Source of the DNA: Castanea sativa | Taxonomy: Eukaryota > Streptophyta > Magnoliopsida > Fagales > Fagaceae | Direction of reading: 5' to 3' | Length of the DNA: 64,000 bases | Assembly: GCF_040712315.1 (NCBI RefSeq) | Contig: NC_134019.1 | Location: 32,861,373-32,925,372, forward strand | Shown here: in pieces, positions 36,911-48,180 of the stretch | How the letters are laid out: every line of letters begins with the position of its first letter | Numbering within the stretch: position 1 is the stretch's first letter | The notes under the pieces: generated by a model | What the model was told of the DNA's origin: nothing | The model's database searches: none | Seen by the model: the letters and a program-made list of their open reading frames with translations, nothing else | Translations under genes and position numbers: made by a program

Positions 36911-37026
36911 CACTCTTTAAAATTTATTTTTAAATTAAATTAAATGAAGCATCTAAAAAAAAAATTACTAATAGAGTTTTACTTTTAAAATTATACAATG
37001 ATCATGAACAAGCCTTGATATACAGA

Positions 37027-37212
37027 GTCCGTTTGGCAAAGATTATTTTTGTCAACTTATTTTACTATTCAGTTTATTTTTATTATTATTTATGGGTCTC
37101 ACTGCACTTTTAGGTACTATTCATGGGTCTTTTTGTACTATTTTATCAAACTTTTACCTTTATCTACAATACTTTTAACAAAATAAGCTAATTCCAAACA
37201 AACACATAATCC
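37027..37212. mobile_element. MITE with GTTTGG ends
   Basis: Ends near GTCCGTTTGGCAAAGATT and, reverse-complemented, GTGTTTGTTTGGAATTAGCTT, both continuing into TTATTTT. The inside holds two copies of CATGGGTCT/ATGGGTCTC-type words. This form is common for MITEs of woody dicots. The ends are imperfect and the target duplication was not identified. Confidence 0.5.
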
Positions 37213-37374
37213 ATTAAAATGTAACTATACTCGAAAAAAATTGAAAAAATAAAAAAAACTCCAAAGGTACCATTAATTTAATTTGATCTTGTGAGGAACT
37301 CAAAAAATTAACTTATTTATTACAAAAGTGAGTCACCTCCCCCTTTTGTGTATACTTTTTATTTTTTGGTTCTT

Positions 37375-37544
37375 GTTAACAAATGCCTTTAGGACATGGA
37401 TTAATGAAGTAATCTAGAAAATGTTAATATCACTTTTATGGGAAATATAAAAACTTATGAAACAAGTCAATTATTTTTATCTTTTCCCATAATTGTTTTT
37501 CTAAAAACTGTTAATTAACAAACGCTTTTGGAGCATCTGTTAAC
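37375..37544. mobile_element. MITE with GTTAAC ends, copy 2 (shorter)
   Basis: Ends GTTAACAAATGCCTTTAGGA and GTTAACAGATGCTCCAAAAG. It shares the inner word CACTTTTATGGGAAATATAAA with the copy at 35,880, in reverse orientation. It is 170 bp long, so an internally deleted relative. Confidence 0.65.
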
Positions 37545-38090
37545 ATCTGTTTTCTTTTTTTAATATTTTCTTCTCTATTTTCTGCCACTTCTTCTTGTGG
37601 GTATTGGGTGGGTATTTATATTTGCTCAAGTTTATCTCCCAATAATGGGGATGTGGCAGTGAGCTTTAGTTCCATACCTGTCTCTTCACCTACTTTTATA
37701 GGTCGTTTGGGAGGAGGGAAAGAATAGGCCTACAGTAAGTTGCTCTATTTAGATTGATCTTTCAACATTTAATACTGAGAAACTATTGGTAAGTGAGGGT
37801 TATTAACATGAGCTGATAGTGGTTATTCCCTTCATACGTGCTACTTTTTCTCTGTCAAGCGCTCTTCTTTTTTAGACAATTTACAATAAAATTGCATCTC
37901 AAATGAAATATTGGAACCTTATGTACCTAGTGCGAAATTGAAAGTTAATTGTATGAAATAATTGTGGATTTTTTGCCATTGGCTATGTCTTGGATATATT
38001 ATTTGATTAACGGTATGCATTTAATATTTTTGTAATTAAAGAAATTTCTAAATGGGTAAGCTAATAGATATAACATTACTCATTTTTGTA

Positions 38091-38342
38091 AGGTTAAAAT
38101 GCAAAACTGACCCTCTAACTTTCTTTAGATTTTATTTCAATCCTCTAATTTTACTTTCGTTCATTTCAATTCTCTAAGTTTCAGATTTATTCAATTAAGA
38201 CATTTTCATTAACTTTTGTTAAGTTGATGGAAAAGCCCTAATTAAATGAACTTAAAAGTTGAAAAATTGAAATGAATAAAAGAAAAATTAGAGGTTTGAA
38301 ATGAAATCTGAAGAAACTTAGAGGGTCAATTTTACATTTTAC
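38091..38342. mobile_element. Fold-back MITE with long inverted ends
   Basis: The left arm (AGGTTAAAATGCAAAACTGA and on) and the right arm in reverse complement (GGGTAAAATGTAAAATTGAC and on) match over about 60 bases, leaving a middle loop. The flanks TTTTTGTA and TTTTTATA suggest an 8-bp duplication. The left copy of the surrounding direct repeat has the empty site CTCATTTTATAATTTT near 36,390. No coding capacity. Confidence 0.7.
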
Positions 38343-38704
38343 CCTTTTTATAATATATTTAAAATATTTTTTTTAACCAAACCTCATTACAGGCACTGAA
38401 TGAATGAAATGAGGGGAGACTTTGCTTTTGTGAAAGTACTAAAAAGAAGCTGAGATAATATGTGGCTGGTATTCAATAATTTTATTTTATTTTTATCAAT
38501 AATATGTCCATAGCACGTATGGATGAATTAAAAATTATATATAACTAAAGATAATATTTTATTAATAATATAGATAAAGATAATATTTTATCAACATTAT
38601 TTAAACTAATGTAAATAATAGATATAATATTTTTTTAATAATATAAAAAATATGAGTCCCTTGAAAATTATTATAGACTTTTATAAATACATTAATTCTA
38701 CTAG

Positions 38705-38708
<4 letters not shown>

Positions 38709-38769
<61 letters not shown>
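38709..38769. repeat. (AT)n microsatellite
   Basis: About 30 AT units, shortly before the left LTR of the gypsy element. Confidence 0.95.
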
Positions 38770-38771
<2 letters not shown>

Positions 38772-38821
38772 CAAGTTATTTGGAACAAGATCTGAGCATG
38801 TTTTATATTGTATATTAATTT

Positions 38822-39518
38822 TGTACAAGCGAGATTTGGATCTTGGGCCTAAATAGCAATAGGACTTGGGCCCAAATAGCCTGCCACAATAAATTTATAG
38901 AGAGTGAGCTTGAAGATAGGACTTCAACGGAAGGATCAACGCACACAGTAGATCAATGATAATAGGAAAATAAAGAAGACTAGACTGTATGTGAAGAAAA
39001 TCGCTTTTTGGCGAAATCCAAGGAGAATAGTTATTGAATATATTCCTTTTGACTTGGTTATAATTCCTGTCCTAAGCTGCTACAGTATCCTTTCCCACCA
39101 TTGTTTTGGATCCCTTTCCTCTGGAGGGTCTCTCACATTATATAGCCCCCTTTAGATGATCTTGGCCTTCCAGTTGTTGGTTGCCTAGGCTATCAATTGA
39201 GTGCTTGTCCCATTAGACCCCTTACCAAACCCTTTGTGAGTTGCGTCAACCAAGACAATACCATTCAAGGGTCTTCTTCACATAAATATGGCCAGGAGGT
39301 TTGGTGGGAAGTATTAAATGGGGTAGCAGCCACCATCCCTTCAGTCAGGACTGGTCCCTTCCCTGAAGCTCCTTCTCTTCATTGTGACCTCCTTTGGTAA
39401 CGTGCCACTGAAGTGGCCTTACCATTCGAGGGCGTGACCTCCTTGGAGCTACAGTGGCCTCCTCGGCCTCTATTATGACACATGACATGATCTCCTCATT
39501 GGATTTCTGTACCCCACA
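38822..39518 (-). repeat. 3' LTR of the gypsy element
   Basis: 697 bp; on the minus strand it runs from TGTGGGGTACAGAAATCC to CTCGCTTGTACA, with canonical TG...CA ends. It matches 50,434-51,121 throughout. The bordering sequence on the inner side is the polypurine tract. Confidence 0.92.
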
Positions 39519-39537
39519 ATAGCCCCCAAAATTCCAA
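39519..39537 (-). other. Polypurine tract of the gypsy element
   Basis: On the minus strand GGAATTTTGGGGGCTATTG directly precedes the 3' LTR. Its position and G-rich core fit the primer for plus-strand synthesis. Confidence 0.75.
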
Positions 39538-40019
39538 TTTTTTCCTCTTGTCCAAGGAGAAAAAGTGGGGTTTTGATCTTAAATGATTGGTTCCACATGC
39601 TTCCTTGTTTTTCCCACGTGAGAATGTCGCTTTGCGTGTTCTGTAACTGTTCTTGATGCTTCAGAGCCCGTAACATCGCATTAAATGCTTCAGGTGACAC
39701 TCTGTTTCTCACGTCCTACGGTGAGACGAAGATCCTACGATTGACATTTTTCCTCAAATTTTGGGTGGGATAACTCCCACCCAATTCTGCCTTTTACAAA
39801 GGGTGCCTGGGGAGTTCATTTCTTCCACTTTTCGAAGCATCTGAATTTTCGAACTCTCAAATTCTCAAACTCTCAAGAAGCTTCTAAAGTGACCCCTGCC
39901 TTTAATTTCGTAAGTTCTTTCCTTCTTAGGTTTTTTTCTCCTTGGCTAGCCTCCTCGGCCTTCTGTTCCTTATTTCTTTCCTCACAAAACCCCCTTTTGT
40001 TTCTCATTAGTCTACTTAG

Positions 40020-42589
40020 ATGGGTAAGTTCACTCACCTTGTAGATTCTCCTGCTGGTATGGAGGGGTTTAGAGTTTTGTACCACATTCCCCAGGGTGTT
40101 TCCCTGGGTACTGCCCTCCGGGTAGGTGACATACCCAATAAAGGAAAGGGGAGGTTATCATTCCCATGATAGCCTTCATAGAAGGGGGGATGAGGTTACC
40201 CATGGAGAGGGTCACTAGAGACTACTTGATATCCCATAGGCTCTGCCCTCACCAGTGCGTGCCCAACCTGTTTAGAGTCCTGGGTAGTGTAGACGCTCTT
40301 AACGAGCACATGGGGTTGAACCTCACCTAGCACAATGTCGTATGGATGTACGGGTGCCATCAGCTCGTAGACTAGGGGTATTACCTTAAGTCTAGGTCTT
40401 TTATTGTGAGGCTCATCTCGTGTCTCCCCAAATCCAACAAGGGCATGAAAGAACCTAATTGTCTCAGGTGACTAGCATGACGGTCTTCACTACCCAGTTC
40501 GAGAGGGAGAGCCAGGTTGGGTACCCTAGGTTTAGGTCCTTTGACATGGGCACTAGTTCTGTAGTTTTGCTGCTTTCTCGCTTCTTTTAGTGTTTTGTTT
40601 CTTTTCGATGGAGGGTTTTGTTATTCTAACCATGGTTTTGTTTCTCAGCTTTCTTTACAGATAAAAGGTACGTTGCTCCCAACATCAACTTCGTCAATGT
40701 CGCTGATCTCAATAGAGTGTTGAGGTTTGAGGTGTTTGTGAGCGAGGATAGACAGTTGAGAGTCGTGCACCTCATCCTCAGCTTTGAGCCCATATCTGAC
40801 ATGTTCTAGGACATAGGCCATGCGATCAGAGCTGGTGACCCTCACTTGGCTCGGATAGACGTCACTACATTCGGGTGCCTAGCCAGAGAAGACGTCACTC
40901 ACGTGGAATTGCCTTCCCATTGTTCTCCCTGTGAGGCCACGGTCCCAAGAGAGGAAACAACGTCCTCTCACTTGTCACTTGAGGTGGAGATAGACCAGTT
41001 CCATTTCGAGGAACACAGGGAAGAACAGGGAGGACTCGTAATCCAAGTCTCAGACTTGGAAGACGAGCTAGATAGATCTTCTGTTGTCCGCTCCCCTAAG
41101 CTCGTCGTTGCGCACGCAAACAGCTGCTCTGTAGAGAAGGATGAGATGCCATTGGACAATAAAAAGAGGGGATTGCGCAACCTCCTCAAGGCTAGGGGGT
41201 CAGGCCCTAAGGATGCCTCATGGTCTCAGCCCCCTTTTACATTTCCCCCTCCTCCTCCTCCAGTCAACGTTTTTGCTCTTGCTGGCCGGAAGAAGAGAAG
41301 GATAAGGAGGGGATTGAGGAGGGGGAGTTGGTCCCTCATAAGGATGGGGTCCCCCCCCCCCCCTAAGCAGCAAAAGGTGACCAAGGGTAAGGGGAGGACC
41401 TCCTCAGTCGAGAGCAGGGAGGACCAGACCATGGCCGAGGTGTGCCTTTAGAACCCAGTCTAGGACCCTTGGGTGGAGTTTGATGGGTTTGCCATACCAT
41501 GGAACTCCAGCATTAGAGAGTTCCAGAAAGAGCATGCCCACTATCTGGCTGAAGCCTTAGAGCAGCTCCTGTTGTTGCTGAGGGATATGGAGGCACTGAA
41601 GCACGTGAGGCAGCCAGACCTCTTTCTGTCCCTAAAGAGGGACCTTACTCTGGTGAGTTCCTAGACATGCCCCACTAAGGGTGCTTTCTTTCTCGTTTTT
41701 TTTAACGTATTCCTCTGTTGTTTTTGTGTAGGCTATCTAGGAGGTTTTTGTGGCTGTGGGGTGGGTCAAGGATGCCACGAATGAGGCTAAGGTTAAGGCC
41801 AACTTTCGCACCAAGACCAGCAAGGCCTTGGGCACAGCTAAGCAGAAGAACCAAGAGCTCAGTACCAAGCTGACCATTAAGGAGAGGGCGCGAAAGAGTG
41901 CTGAGGCCGGCCTGAAGAATGCTTAGGACCAGGCTGAGGACTAACGTAAAAATCTTTATCACACTTAGATAGAGCTGGCCCCAGTGAAGCAGCAGGTCCT
42001 GGAGTTGAAGGCAGAGCTGAAGCAAGCCAAGGTAGCTGCTCAGACGGTTAAGGAAGCCGTGGAGGCCTTGAAGTAGGCATCCTACAACTTTGGGGTGCAA
42101 GAGACCGAGGTTCGTCTAGCGGAGGAGCTGGCCAAGGTTTGCAGGGACTACTGTAAGGCGGTGTGGATGGAGACCCTCAACCTGGCAGGTGTCCCTGCTA
42201 CCTCGGAGTGGAGGAAGGCTGAGAACGTCTACTACCCTCCGGTCATTCGTGAAGTTCCAGTTGCACTCCCACCTCCCGCTGCCCTTGCACCAATCTCTTC
42301 TAGGTAGCCCCTTATCTCCCAGGCCTCTCTTCTTCCTCTTGAGGTCTCCAAAGGGCTTGGCCAAGCTGGTGACCAAGGTCAGAGGGTTGAGGTGGCTAAG
42401 GATAAGGGCAAGGGCAAGGAGGTCAAGCCCCTGTCAGAGACCAAGGCAAACGAGGCTGAGACTAAGGATGCCGCTCCTAAGGCCAACGAGGCTGAGACCA
42501 AACCCAAGGGGGCTGATCCCAAGGCCGCTGACCCACATGTCTCTTAGTTGGGCAGTAAGGAAGACTTTCCTCCTAAGGCCAAGGCTTAG
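40020..42589 (+). pseudogene. Antisense reading frame of a Tat-type element, spliced, decayed
   Basis: A spliced frame runs opposite to gag-pol. Exon 1 starts MGKFTHLVDSPAG at 40,020 and breaks after about 45 codons by a frameshift. A later exon starts after the acceptor TTTCTTTACAG at 40,661 and runs as DKRYVAPNINFVNVADLNRV with a stop at 40,807 and another at 41,449. An intron with GTGAGT donor and TTTTTGTGTAG acceptor spans 41,653-41,731. The last exon is a helical, probably coiled-coil region with AEELAKVCRDYCKAVW and GVPATSEWRKAENVYYP, then a Lys/Ala/Glu-rich tail ending at 42,589. Several stops are present. Related frames are widespread in plant Tat elements; their function is unknown. 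Confidence 0.75.
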
Positions 42590-43079
42590 TTTAGGATCTC
42601 TCGTATTTTTTTTTTTACATGTAATCTTCCTCGGTCATGGCCATTTTCCATGTTCGATGTGTATCCCCTTTTTTGATTAATGAAAAGACTTGGATTTTTA
42701 TTACAAGGGAACTTAGTCTTTCTTTTTTCTTCCTTTACAATATTTGCATCTAAGTAGATATGATGGATGTTCCACCTTTTTCCGAGGAGTTAGGTTAATG
42801 AGACTTCTAAGGGTGAAAACCCATGTCTTGACAAAAGGTTAATTAGTAATGCATTGTTGTTAATTCAAATAAATCAAACCCATGTGAACAGTAAGGAGAA
42901 TAACTATGGGTTGGTACTAAAAACTGCATAATCAATAGGAATGTTTAAGTCCTTAGGAACAAGCAAAACACTTAGTAGAAAAAAAGGGATGTTTGGGGTC
43001 CCTTATTTTAGGAGCTCCCTATAAGTGTACTTTTAGAGCCTTTTGACCAAAGCCCTAGGTGAGTCCTTGTCTCCTGGTA
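42590..43079. other. Non-coding part of the gypsy element
   Basis: It follows the antisense frame and includes an AATGAAAAGA-type stretch near 42,678 that could serve as its 3' end. No frame of note. Confidence 0.5.
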
Positions 43080-43265
43080 ACCACGGTTCTGTTTAACACT
43101 CATTTAAATAACAAGAAGTATTAATTTATCCAAGGTATGTGGTTCGAGGAGTCAGGCATGACCAATGTTTTGTTTAACACTTAGTTAAATAATAGAAAGT
43201 ATTAATTTACCCAAGATATGTGGTCTGAGGAGCCAAACATGACCAATGTTTTATTTAACACTTAG
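43080..43265. repeat. 81-bp tandem array, left part
   Basis: Units contain 'AAGGTATGTGGTCCGAGGAG', 'GGCATGACCAA' and 'TTTAACACTTAGTTAAATAA'. The word CATGACCAA occurs at 43,157 and 43,238, 81 bases apart. The array is cut at ACACTTAG by an insertion and continues at about 44,841. Confidence 0.85.
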
Positions 43266-44840
43266 GGTAAGTTTGGTTTAGCTTTTTAAAACTAGATTTT
43301 TGAAAAAGTGGGGTTTTCAAAAAATGCCATTTGAAAAAAATGCTTTTTGAAAAAGCTGAGTGTTTGGTAAAAACTGTTAAAAAGTGTTTTTTGAAAAAGC
43401 TAAGTATTTGACTAGCACTTATGAAAGTGGTGGTTTGAGTGGTAAATTACCAAAAAAGACAATGTAAATATAAAGGAGTTTGTTTCATACTTAAATTAAC
43501 TATTTCATCATACTTATATCAATTTTTCTCTTTCTAAAAAAATTAATTTTTTCTCACCAATATTAGCTAATAATAACCTACCACTTAAGATTTTTTGTGA
43601 AAGTATTGTGAAAATGTTGTGATAATTGATACTAATTTTAATTTGAACGTACTATTACAATTATGTATTTCTTTTTCTAAAATTTTTTTTTCTCACCAAT
43701 ATTAGCTAATAATAACCTACTACTTAAGATTTATTGTGAAAATATTGTAATAAAAATTGATATTGATATCAATTTGAACGTACTATTAAAATTATTTTTT
43801 TCTCTTTCTAAAAAAATTATTTTTTTCTCACCAATATTAGCTAATAATAACCTACTACTTAAGATTTATTGTGAAAGTATTGTGAAAATATTGTGATAAA
43901 AATTGATATTGATTTTAATTTTAACGTACTATTAAAATTATTTTTTCTCTTTCTAAAAAAATTATTTTTTTCTCACCAATATTAGCTAATAATAACCTAC
44001 CACTTAAAATTTATTGTTAAAGTATTGTGAAAATATTGTGATAATATTTCATTTTTTCATTTTTTCCTTTTTTCCCCTCTTTTTTTATCCTCCACACATG
44101 ACATTTCTTTCTTCATTTTTTTCAATTTCCCCCCCTTTTTTTTTCTCCTCTACACACGTACCCTTACTTTTTTTTTTTTTTTTTTTACCTTCTTTCCTCC
44201 TTTTTTTCCGTGCCATTCCTCTAAACTCCAGAACGTCTAGAGCTCTCCTTCTTCTTTTTTTTTTTTCTTAGCACTTCGTCTGTAACACCCATGCACTTCT
44301 TCACCCCGATCTTCTTGATTCTTTTCTTTTCTCTTCTCTAAATTCAAGGGGATGATTTAGATCGAGAAGATTGGATCAGAGCAGAGCAAACATGATCAGA
44401 TCAGATCGAGAAGTGCTTGCAAGAGCTCATCCGTCCTCTTGGAGAGACTCTTCAACTTCTTCTCCAAACCTCCATAATCCATCCACCGCAAGATGGGTAC
44501 AAACTCCATTTGAAAGATTTTACTATATTCTGATGTTTTTTTGTTTTGCATTTTGAGTAATCCTAATTTGCAAGGGATTGATTTTTTTTTTTTCCTTAGC
44601 TGATTTGGGAATTTGTTATAGATTTTTTTTTTTTTTTTTTTTGGAAATTGGTTATTGAGAGGGCAGAGCAGAAAGATGAGAGGAATGAGGAATGGAGTGA
44701 AGCTTATTCTTTGATTTATCAAAGGGTAATTTTGTAACTTCACCCAGAGTCTAGTAGTATGATTTCTCAATGCGCACGGGCTTTTGGAAAAGGCTTTTGG
44801 AGAATGCACCTTTTCTTTCACAAATGAAAACGTAGCTTTT
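43266..44840. mobile_element. Insertion splitting the 81-bp array, hAT/MITE-like ends, no transposase
   Basis: It starts GGTAAGTTTGGTTTAGCTTT in the middle of a repeat unit and ends near AAACGTAGCTTTTTT. The start resembles the ends of hAT-type MITEs. The expected inverted end is only partly present, and 18-19 bases of the repeat unit (TTAAATAATAGAAGTATT) are missing, so the right end was probably lost by deletion. The inside has a tandem array and pyrimidine-rich tracts. The reading frame over the T-tracts (44,014-44,271) is low-complexity. Confidence 0.55.
43490..44050. repeat. About 140-bp tandem repeat, four copies
   Basis: The word CTCACCAATATTAGCTAATA occurs at 43,553, 43,692, 43,827 and 43,972. 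Each copy continues through AATAACCTACYACTTAAGAT and TTGTGAAAGTATTGTGAAAA-like sequence. Spacing is 139, 135 and 145 bases. Confidence 0.88.
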
Positions 44841-45160
44841 TTAATTTATCCAAGGTATGTGGTCCGAGGAGCTAGGCATGACCAAGGTTCTGTTTAACAT
44901 TTAGTTAAATAATAAGAATTATTAATTTACCCAAGGTACGTGGTTTAAGGAGCTAGACATGACCAAGATTCTATTTAACTCTTAGTTAAATAATAGGAAG
45001 TATTAATTTACCCAAGGTATGTGGTCCGAGGAGCTAGGCATGACCAAGGTTCTATTTAATACTTAGCTAAATAGCCATGAATATTAATTAACCCAAAGTA
45101 TGTGGTCCGAAGAACAGGGCATGACCAAGGTTCTATTTAATATTCAGATAGGTAATAGTC
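44841..45160. repeat. 81-bp tandem array, right part
   Basis: CATGACCAA occurs at 44,877, 44,958, 45,039 and about 45,120, exactly 81 bases apart. It belongs to the array at 43,080-43,265. Tandem repeats in the region between pol and the 3' LTR are known from Tat-type elements and have been linked with the birth of satellite DNA. Confidence 0.88.
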
Positions 45161-45239
45161 ACGACAAATAATATCATGAGTAAAAATATGGCAGAAGTGC
45201 CTTTTATTAATAGTAATACCTTCGCAGGTTATTTACATT

Positions 45240-46290
45240 CTAGGGGCAGGGTACAACTTTTTCATCTAGATCTTCCAGGAAGTATGCTCCTATCCCAACC
45301 ACCGAGGTGATGCGGTATGACCCTTCCCAGTTTGGTCCTAACTTCCCCCATGCTGGGTTCTTTGCAGTATCCAAAACCTTCCGCAATACCAAGTCTGCAA
45401 GAGTTAATGGTCTTAACTTCACATTTGAGTCATATCCTTGCTTAAGCTTTTGCTGATAATTCACCAACTGAACCATGACATTTTCTCTTCGATCTTCGAT
45501 CAAATCCAAGCTCTTCTTTAACAACCCATCATTGCTGTCCGGGGTAAACAAGCTCATCCTTAGCGTTGGGAATCCAGTTTCCAGGGGAATTACAGTCTCG
45601 ACCCCATAAGTCAAAGAAAAGGGAGTCTCCTTCGTGGACCTACGAGAGGTAGTTTGATATGTCCAAAGAACATGTGACAGCTCTTCCACCCATTTGCCCT
45701 TGGAATTGTCCAACCTCTTTTTGGGCCTGCTAACAATGACTTTTTTCACTGCCTCGGCTTGTCCATTTCCTTGGGGATAAGCTGGAGTTTAATATCTGTT
45801 CTTGATACCTATTTCACAACAATGCTTCCTGAAAACTTAGCTATCAAATTGAAGCCCATTGTCCAAGATGAGGGTGTAAGGAATCCCAAAGCATGTGACG
45901 ATATTTTTCCACACAAATCTCTTAGCATCCACATCTCTAATGTTTGCTAGGGGCTCAGCTTCAATCCATTTGGTAAAGTAATTAGTTCTGATTAAGAGCC
46001 AACTTTTATTCCCCACTGCTTTGGGGAAGGGTCCTACGATATCTAAGCCCCATTGACCGAAAGGTCAGGGACTAAACAGAGGGTTAAGCACTCCTCCTGG
46101 CCAATGGATGTTTGGAGAAAATCTCTGGCATTGGTCACACTTATTCACGTATTCTTGTGCCCTCCTCAGCATGTCTGGCCATTAATATCCTTGAGTGAGA
46201 GTCTTGTAAGATAAGGACCTGCCTCCCGTATGGCTCCCATAAATTCCCCCATGTAGCTCCTCCAGGAGTGGCTATACTGCGTTAGGGTGG
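45240..46290 (-). pseudogene. Integrase region of the gypsy polyprotein
   Basis: Order on the minus strand: zinc-binding part with LHGGIYGSHTGG (about 46,235) and CDQC (about 46,140), then GLDIVGPFPKAVG (first Asp, about 46,037), ILDNG (second Asp, about 45,860), GQAEA (catalytic Glu, about 45,755), then the C-terminal part through FSLTYGVETVIP and the chromatin-facing GSYRITSVVG. The D,D,E triad is intact, although several stops interrupt the frame (for example TQGY-stop-WPDM). The last 169 codons (45,240-45,749) are open. Confidence 0.9.
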
Positions 46291-47440
46291 ACGAACAATA
46301 AGTATGGTCCAGAGAAAGAGCGCTTGTACAACTTCTGATCCTTGGATAATAAAAAACAAGGAGCCTTCCTTCTCATCTTACCGGCCTCCATCTTCCCCTC
46401 GGACAAGACGTCATCTTTGAGGAACAGCACAATAGGATCCATCCAACTAAGTCTAGTCCTGACTTGATGGATCAGAGCCCTCTCCCTCTTCGGATCAGTG
46501 GGGTTACACAAATCCTCAATCAGGATAATTTGAGGTAAGTTTTGCGTCAAGAAGGTAGTGAGCATGGCAAGTGAGTTTGCATGAGTGTTTCTGCTTCTAA
46601 GGATTTGTTGTAAGGTGAAGGATTTGAACCGTGACTGCAGGTGCCTAGCCTGGCTCAAATATCCTTGTATTCTCGAATCCCTGGCTTTCAATTCCCCTTT
46701 TACTTAACCAACAACCAACCTTGAATCTGAGAACACCTCCATCGTTGCTCCTTCCATTTTCTAAACCATATCCATTCCCACCGGCGGGGCCTCATACTCG
46801 GCCTCATTATTTGTGGCTGGGAAGCCCAACCTCAAGGATTTCTCAATAATGATATTTTCGGGAGATATCATAACTAGCCCTACTCCAGACCCCCTTTGAT
46901 TGGCCGCGCCATCAACATATACTTTCCAGGTTAGAGGTTCTTGCAAGGACACCACCCTGACTGATTTTCCATCAACGTTCTGCTCTTCTCCCTCATTTTC
47001 AAAGGGGGACTCAATAAACTCGACCACTAAGTCCGTGAGGACCTGTCCCTTAACAAAGGTGCGAGGCATATACTTAATATTAAAAGCCCCCAGGATCGTC
47101 CCCCATTTAGCAACCCGTCTCGTGTAATCAGCTCTTCGAAGTAGAGATTGAAGAAGAAGTTAGGTCAGAACTACAATTGTGTGGGCTTGGAAGTAGTGGG
47201 GGAGCCTGGGTGTTGCTTCTACCATCGCTAAAATAGCCTTTTCCAAGGGTAAATAACGCACCTTTGCCTCATGTAGTGATTTTCTCACATAATAAATGGG
47301 GTTTTGTACCCTATTAACAACCCGTATCAGCACTAGACTCACCGCGTGTGAGGCTACAACAATGTAGGCAAATAGGACCTCCTTCTGCTCGGGTTTGGAC
47401 ATAATAGGGGGTCGAGAAAGGTATTCCTTCATTTACTGGA
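46291..47440 (-). pseudogene. RNase H region of the gypsy polyprotein
   Basis: The upstream part (47,160-47,432) is the RT-associated RNase H domain, with LFAYIVVASHAVSLVLIR and YLPLEKAILAMV. A second RNase H fold follows (46,761-47,069) with VYVDGAANQRGSGVG (first Asp) and NNEAEYEA (Glu). Two RNase H-type domains are typical of Tat-type elements. The C-terminal part (46,272-46,691) leads into the integrase. Stops separate the three frames. Confidence 0.88.
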
Positions 47441-48180
47441 AGGCTGAGGAGCAATCCTCCATCCATTCAAACCCCTTCCACTTATGCAACAACTAAAAGA
47501 AAGGTCTACACATGTCGGTTGACCGAGAAATGAATCAATTCAAAGCGGCAGTCATTCTTGTCAACTTATGGACCTCTTTGGGATTCCAAGGGGGCTGCAG
47601 GTTGTTAATCACTTTAATCTGATTAGGGTCGACTTCAATTTTGCGGTGGGTGACCATGTAACCCAGAAACTTACCAGAGCCTATGTCGAAAGAACACTTA
47701 GTAGCATTAAGGCATAGTTTGTGCTTCCTTAGTATCTCTAAAATGTCCTTGAGGTCGTCTATATGCTTGGATTCTACTTTACTCTCCACCACTATATCAT
47801 CTATATACCTCAATATTTTTGCCCAACTGAGGCTCAAACATCCTGGTTATCATCCTCTGATAAGTAGACCCTACGTTCTTCAGTCCAAATGGCATCACTT
47901 TGTAGTGATAATTTCCAGTGAATGTGAGAAAAACAGTCTTTTCTAGATTGTCCAAAACTAATGGTATCTGGTGATAGCCCTGAAAGGTGTCCAAAAAGCT
48001 CATCCAGGGATGGCCTACAGTCACGTCTACCAACTGATCTATCCGAGGCAAGCGGAAAGGGTCCTTCGAGCAGGCTTTATTTAAGTCCGTAAAGTTTACA
48101 CATACTCGCCACTTCCAAGTTTTCTTTTTACCACCACTGTGTTGGTCAGCCACTTGGGGTAAAATACCTCCTTTATAGCC
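47441..48180 (-). pseudogene. Reverse transcriptase region of the gypsy polyprotein
   Basis: Motifs in order: WRVCVNFTDLNKAC, PFRLPRIDQLVD, SFLDTFQGYHQI (first catalytic Asp), VMPFGLKNVGSTYQRM and YIDDIVVESK (the Y-x-DD box). The frame changes between the halves at about 47,800-47,840 and again near 48,115 where KKKTWKWRV begins, so the protein cannot be made. Confidence 0.92.

Larger units (their letters stand above)
37936..38821 (+). repeat. Direct repeat, right copy, carrying two insertions
   Basis: Matches 36,268-36,910 ('AATTGAAAGTTAATTGTATG', 'AAATTTCTAAATGGGTAAGC', 'GTACTAAAAAGAAGCTGAGA', 'AATAATATGTCCATAG', 'AAGTTATTTGGAACAAGATC'). It is expanded by a fold-back MITE (38,091-38,342) and a TA microsatellite. 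The gypsy element starts at its right end, and the continuation of the repeat is found beyond the element from 51,122. Confidence 0.75.

Noticed and set aside
41226..41432. Minus-strand frame opposite to the antisense frame
   Set aside because: Low-complexity Gly/Leu-rich shadow of the plus-strand exon.
44371..44821. Frames on both strands near the end of the nested insertion
   Set aside because: They overlap each other and homopolymer tracts, and match no known domain.
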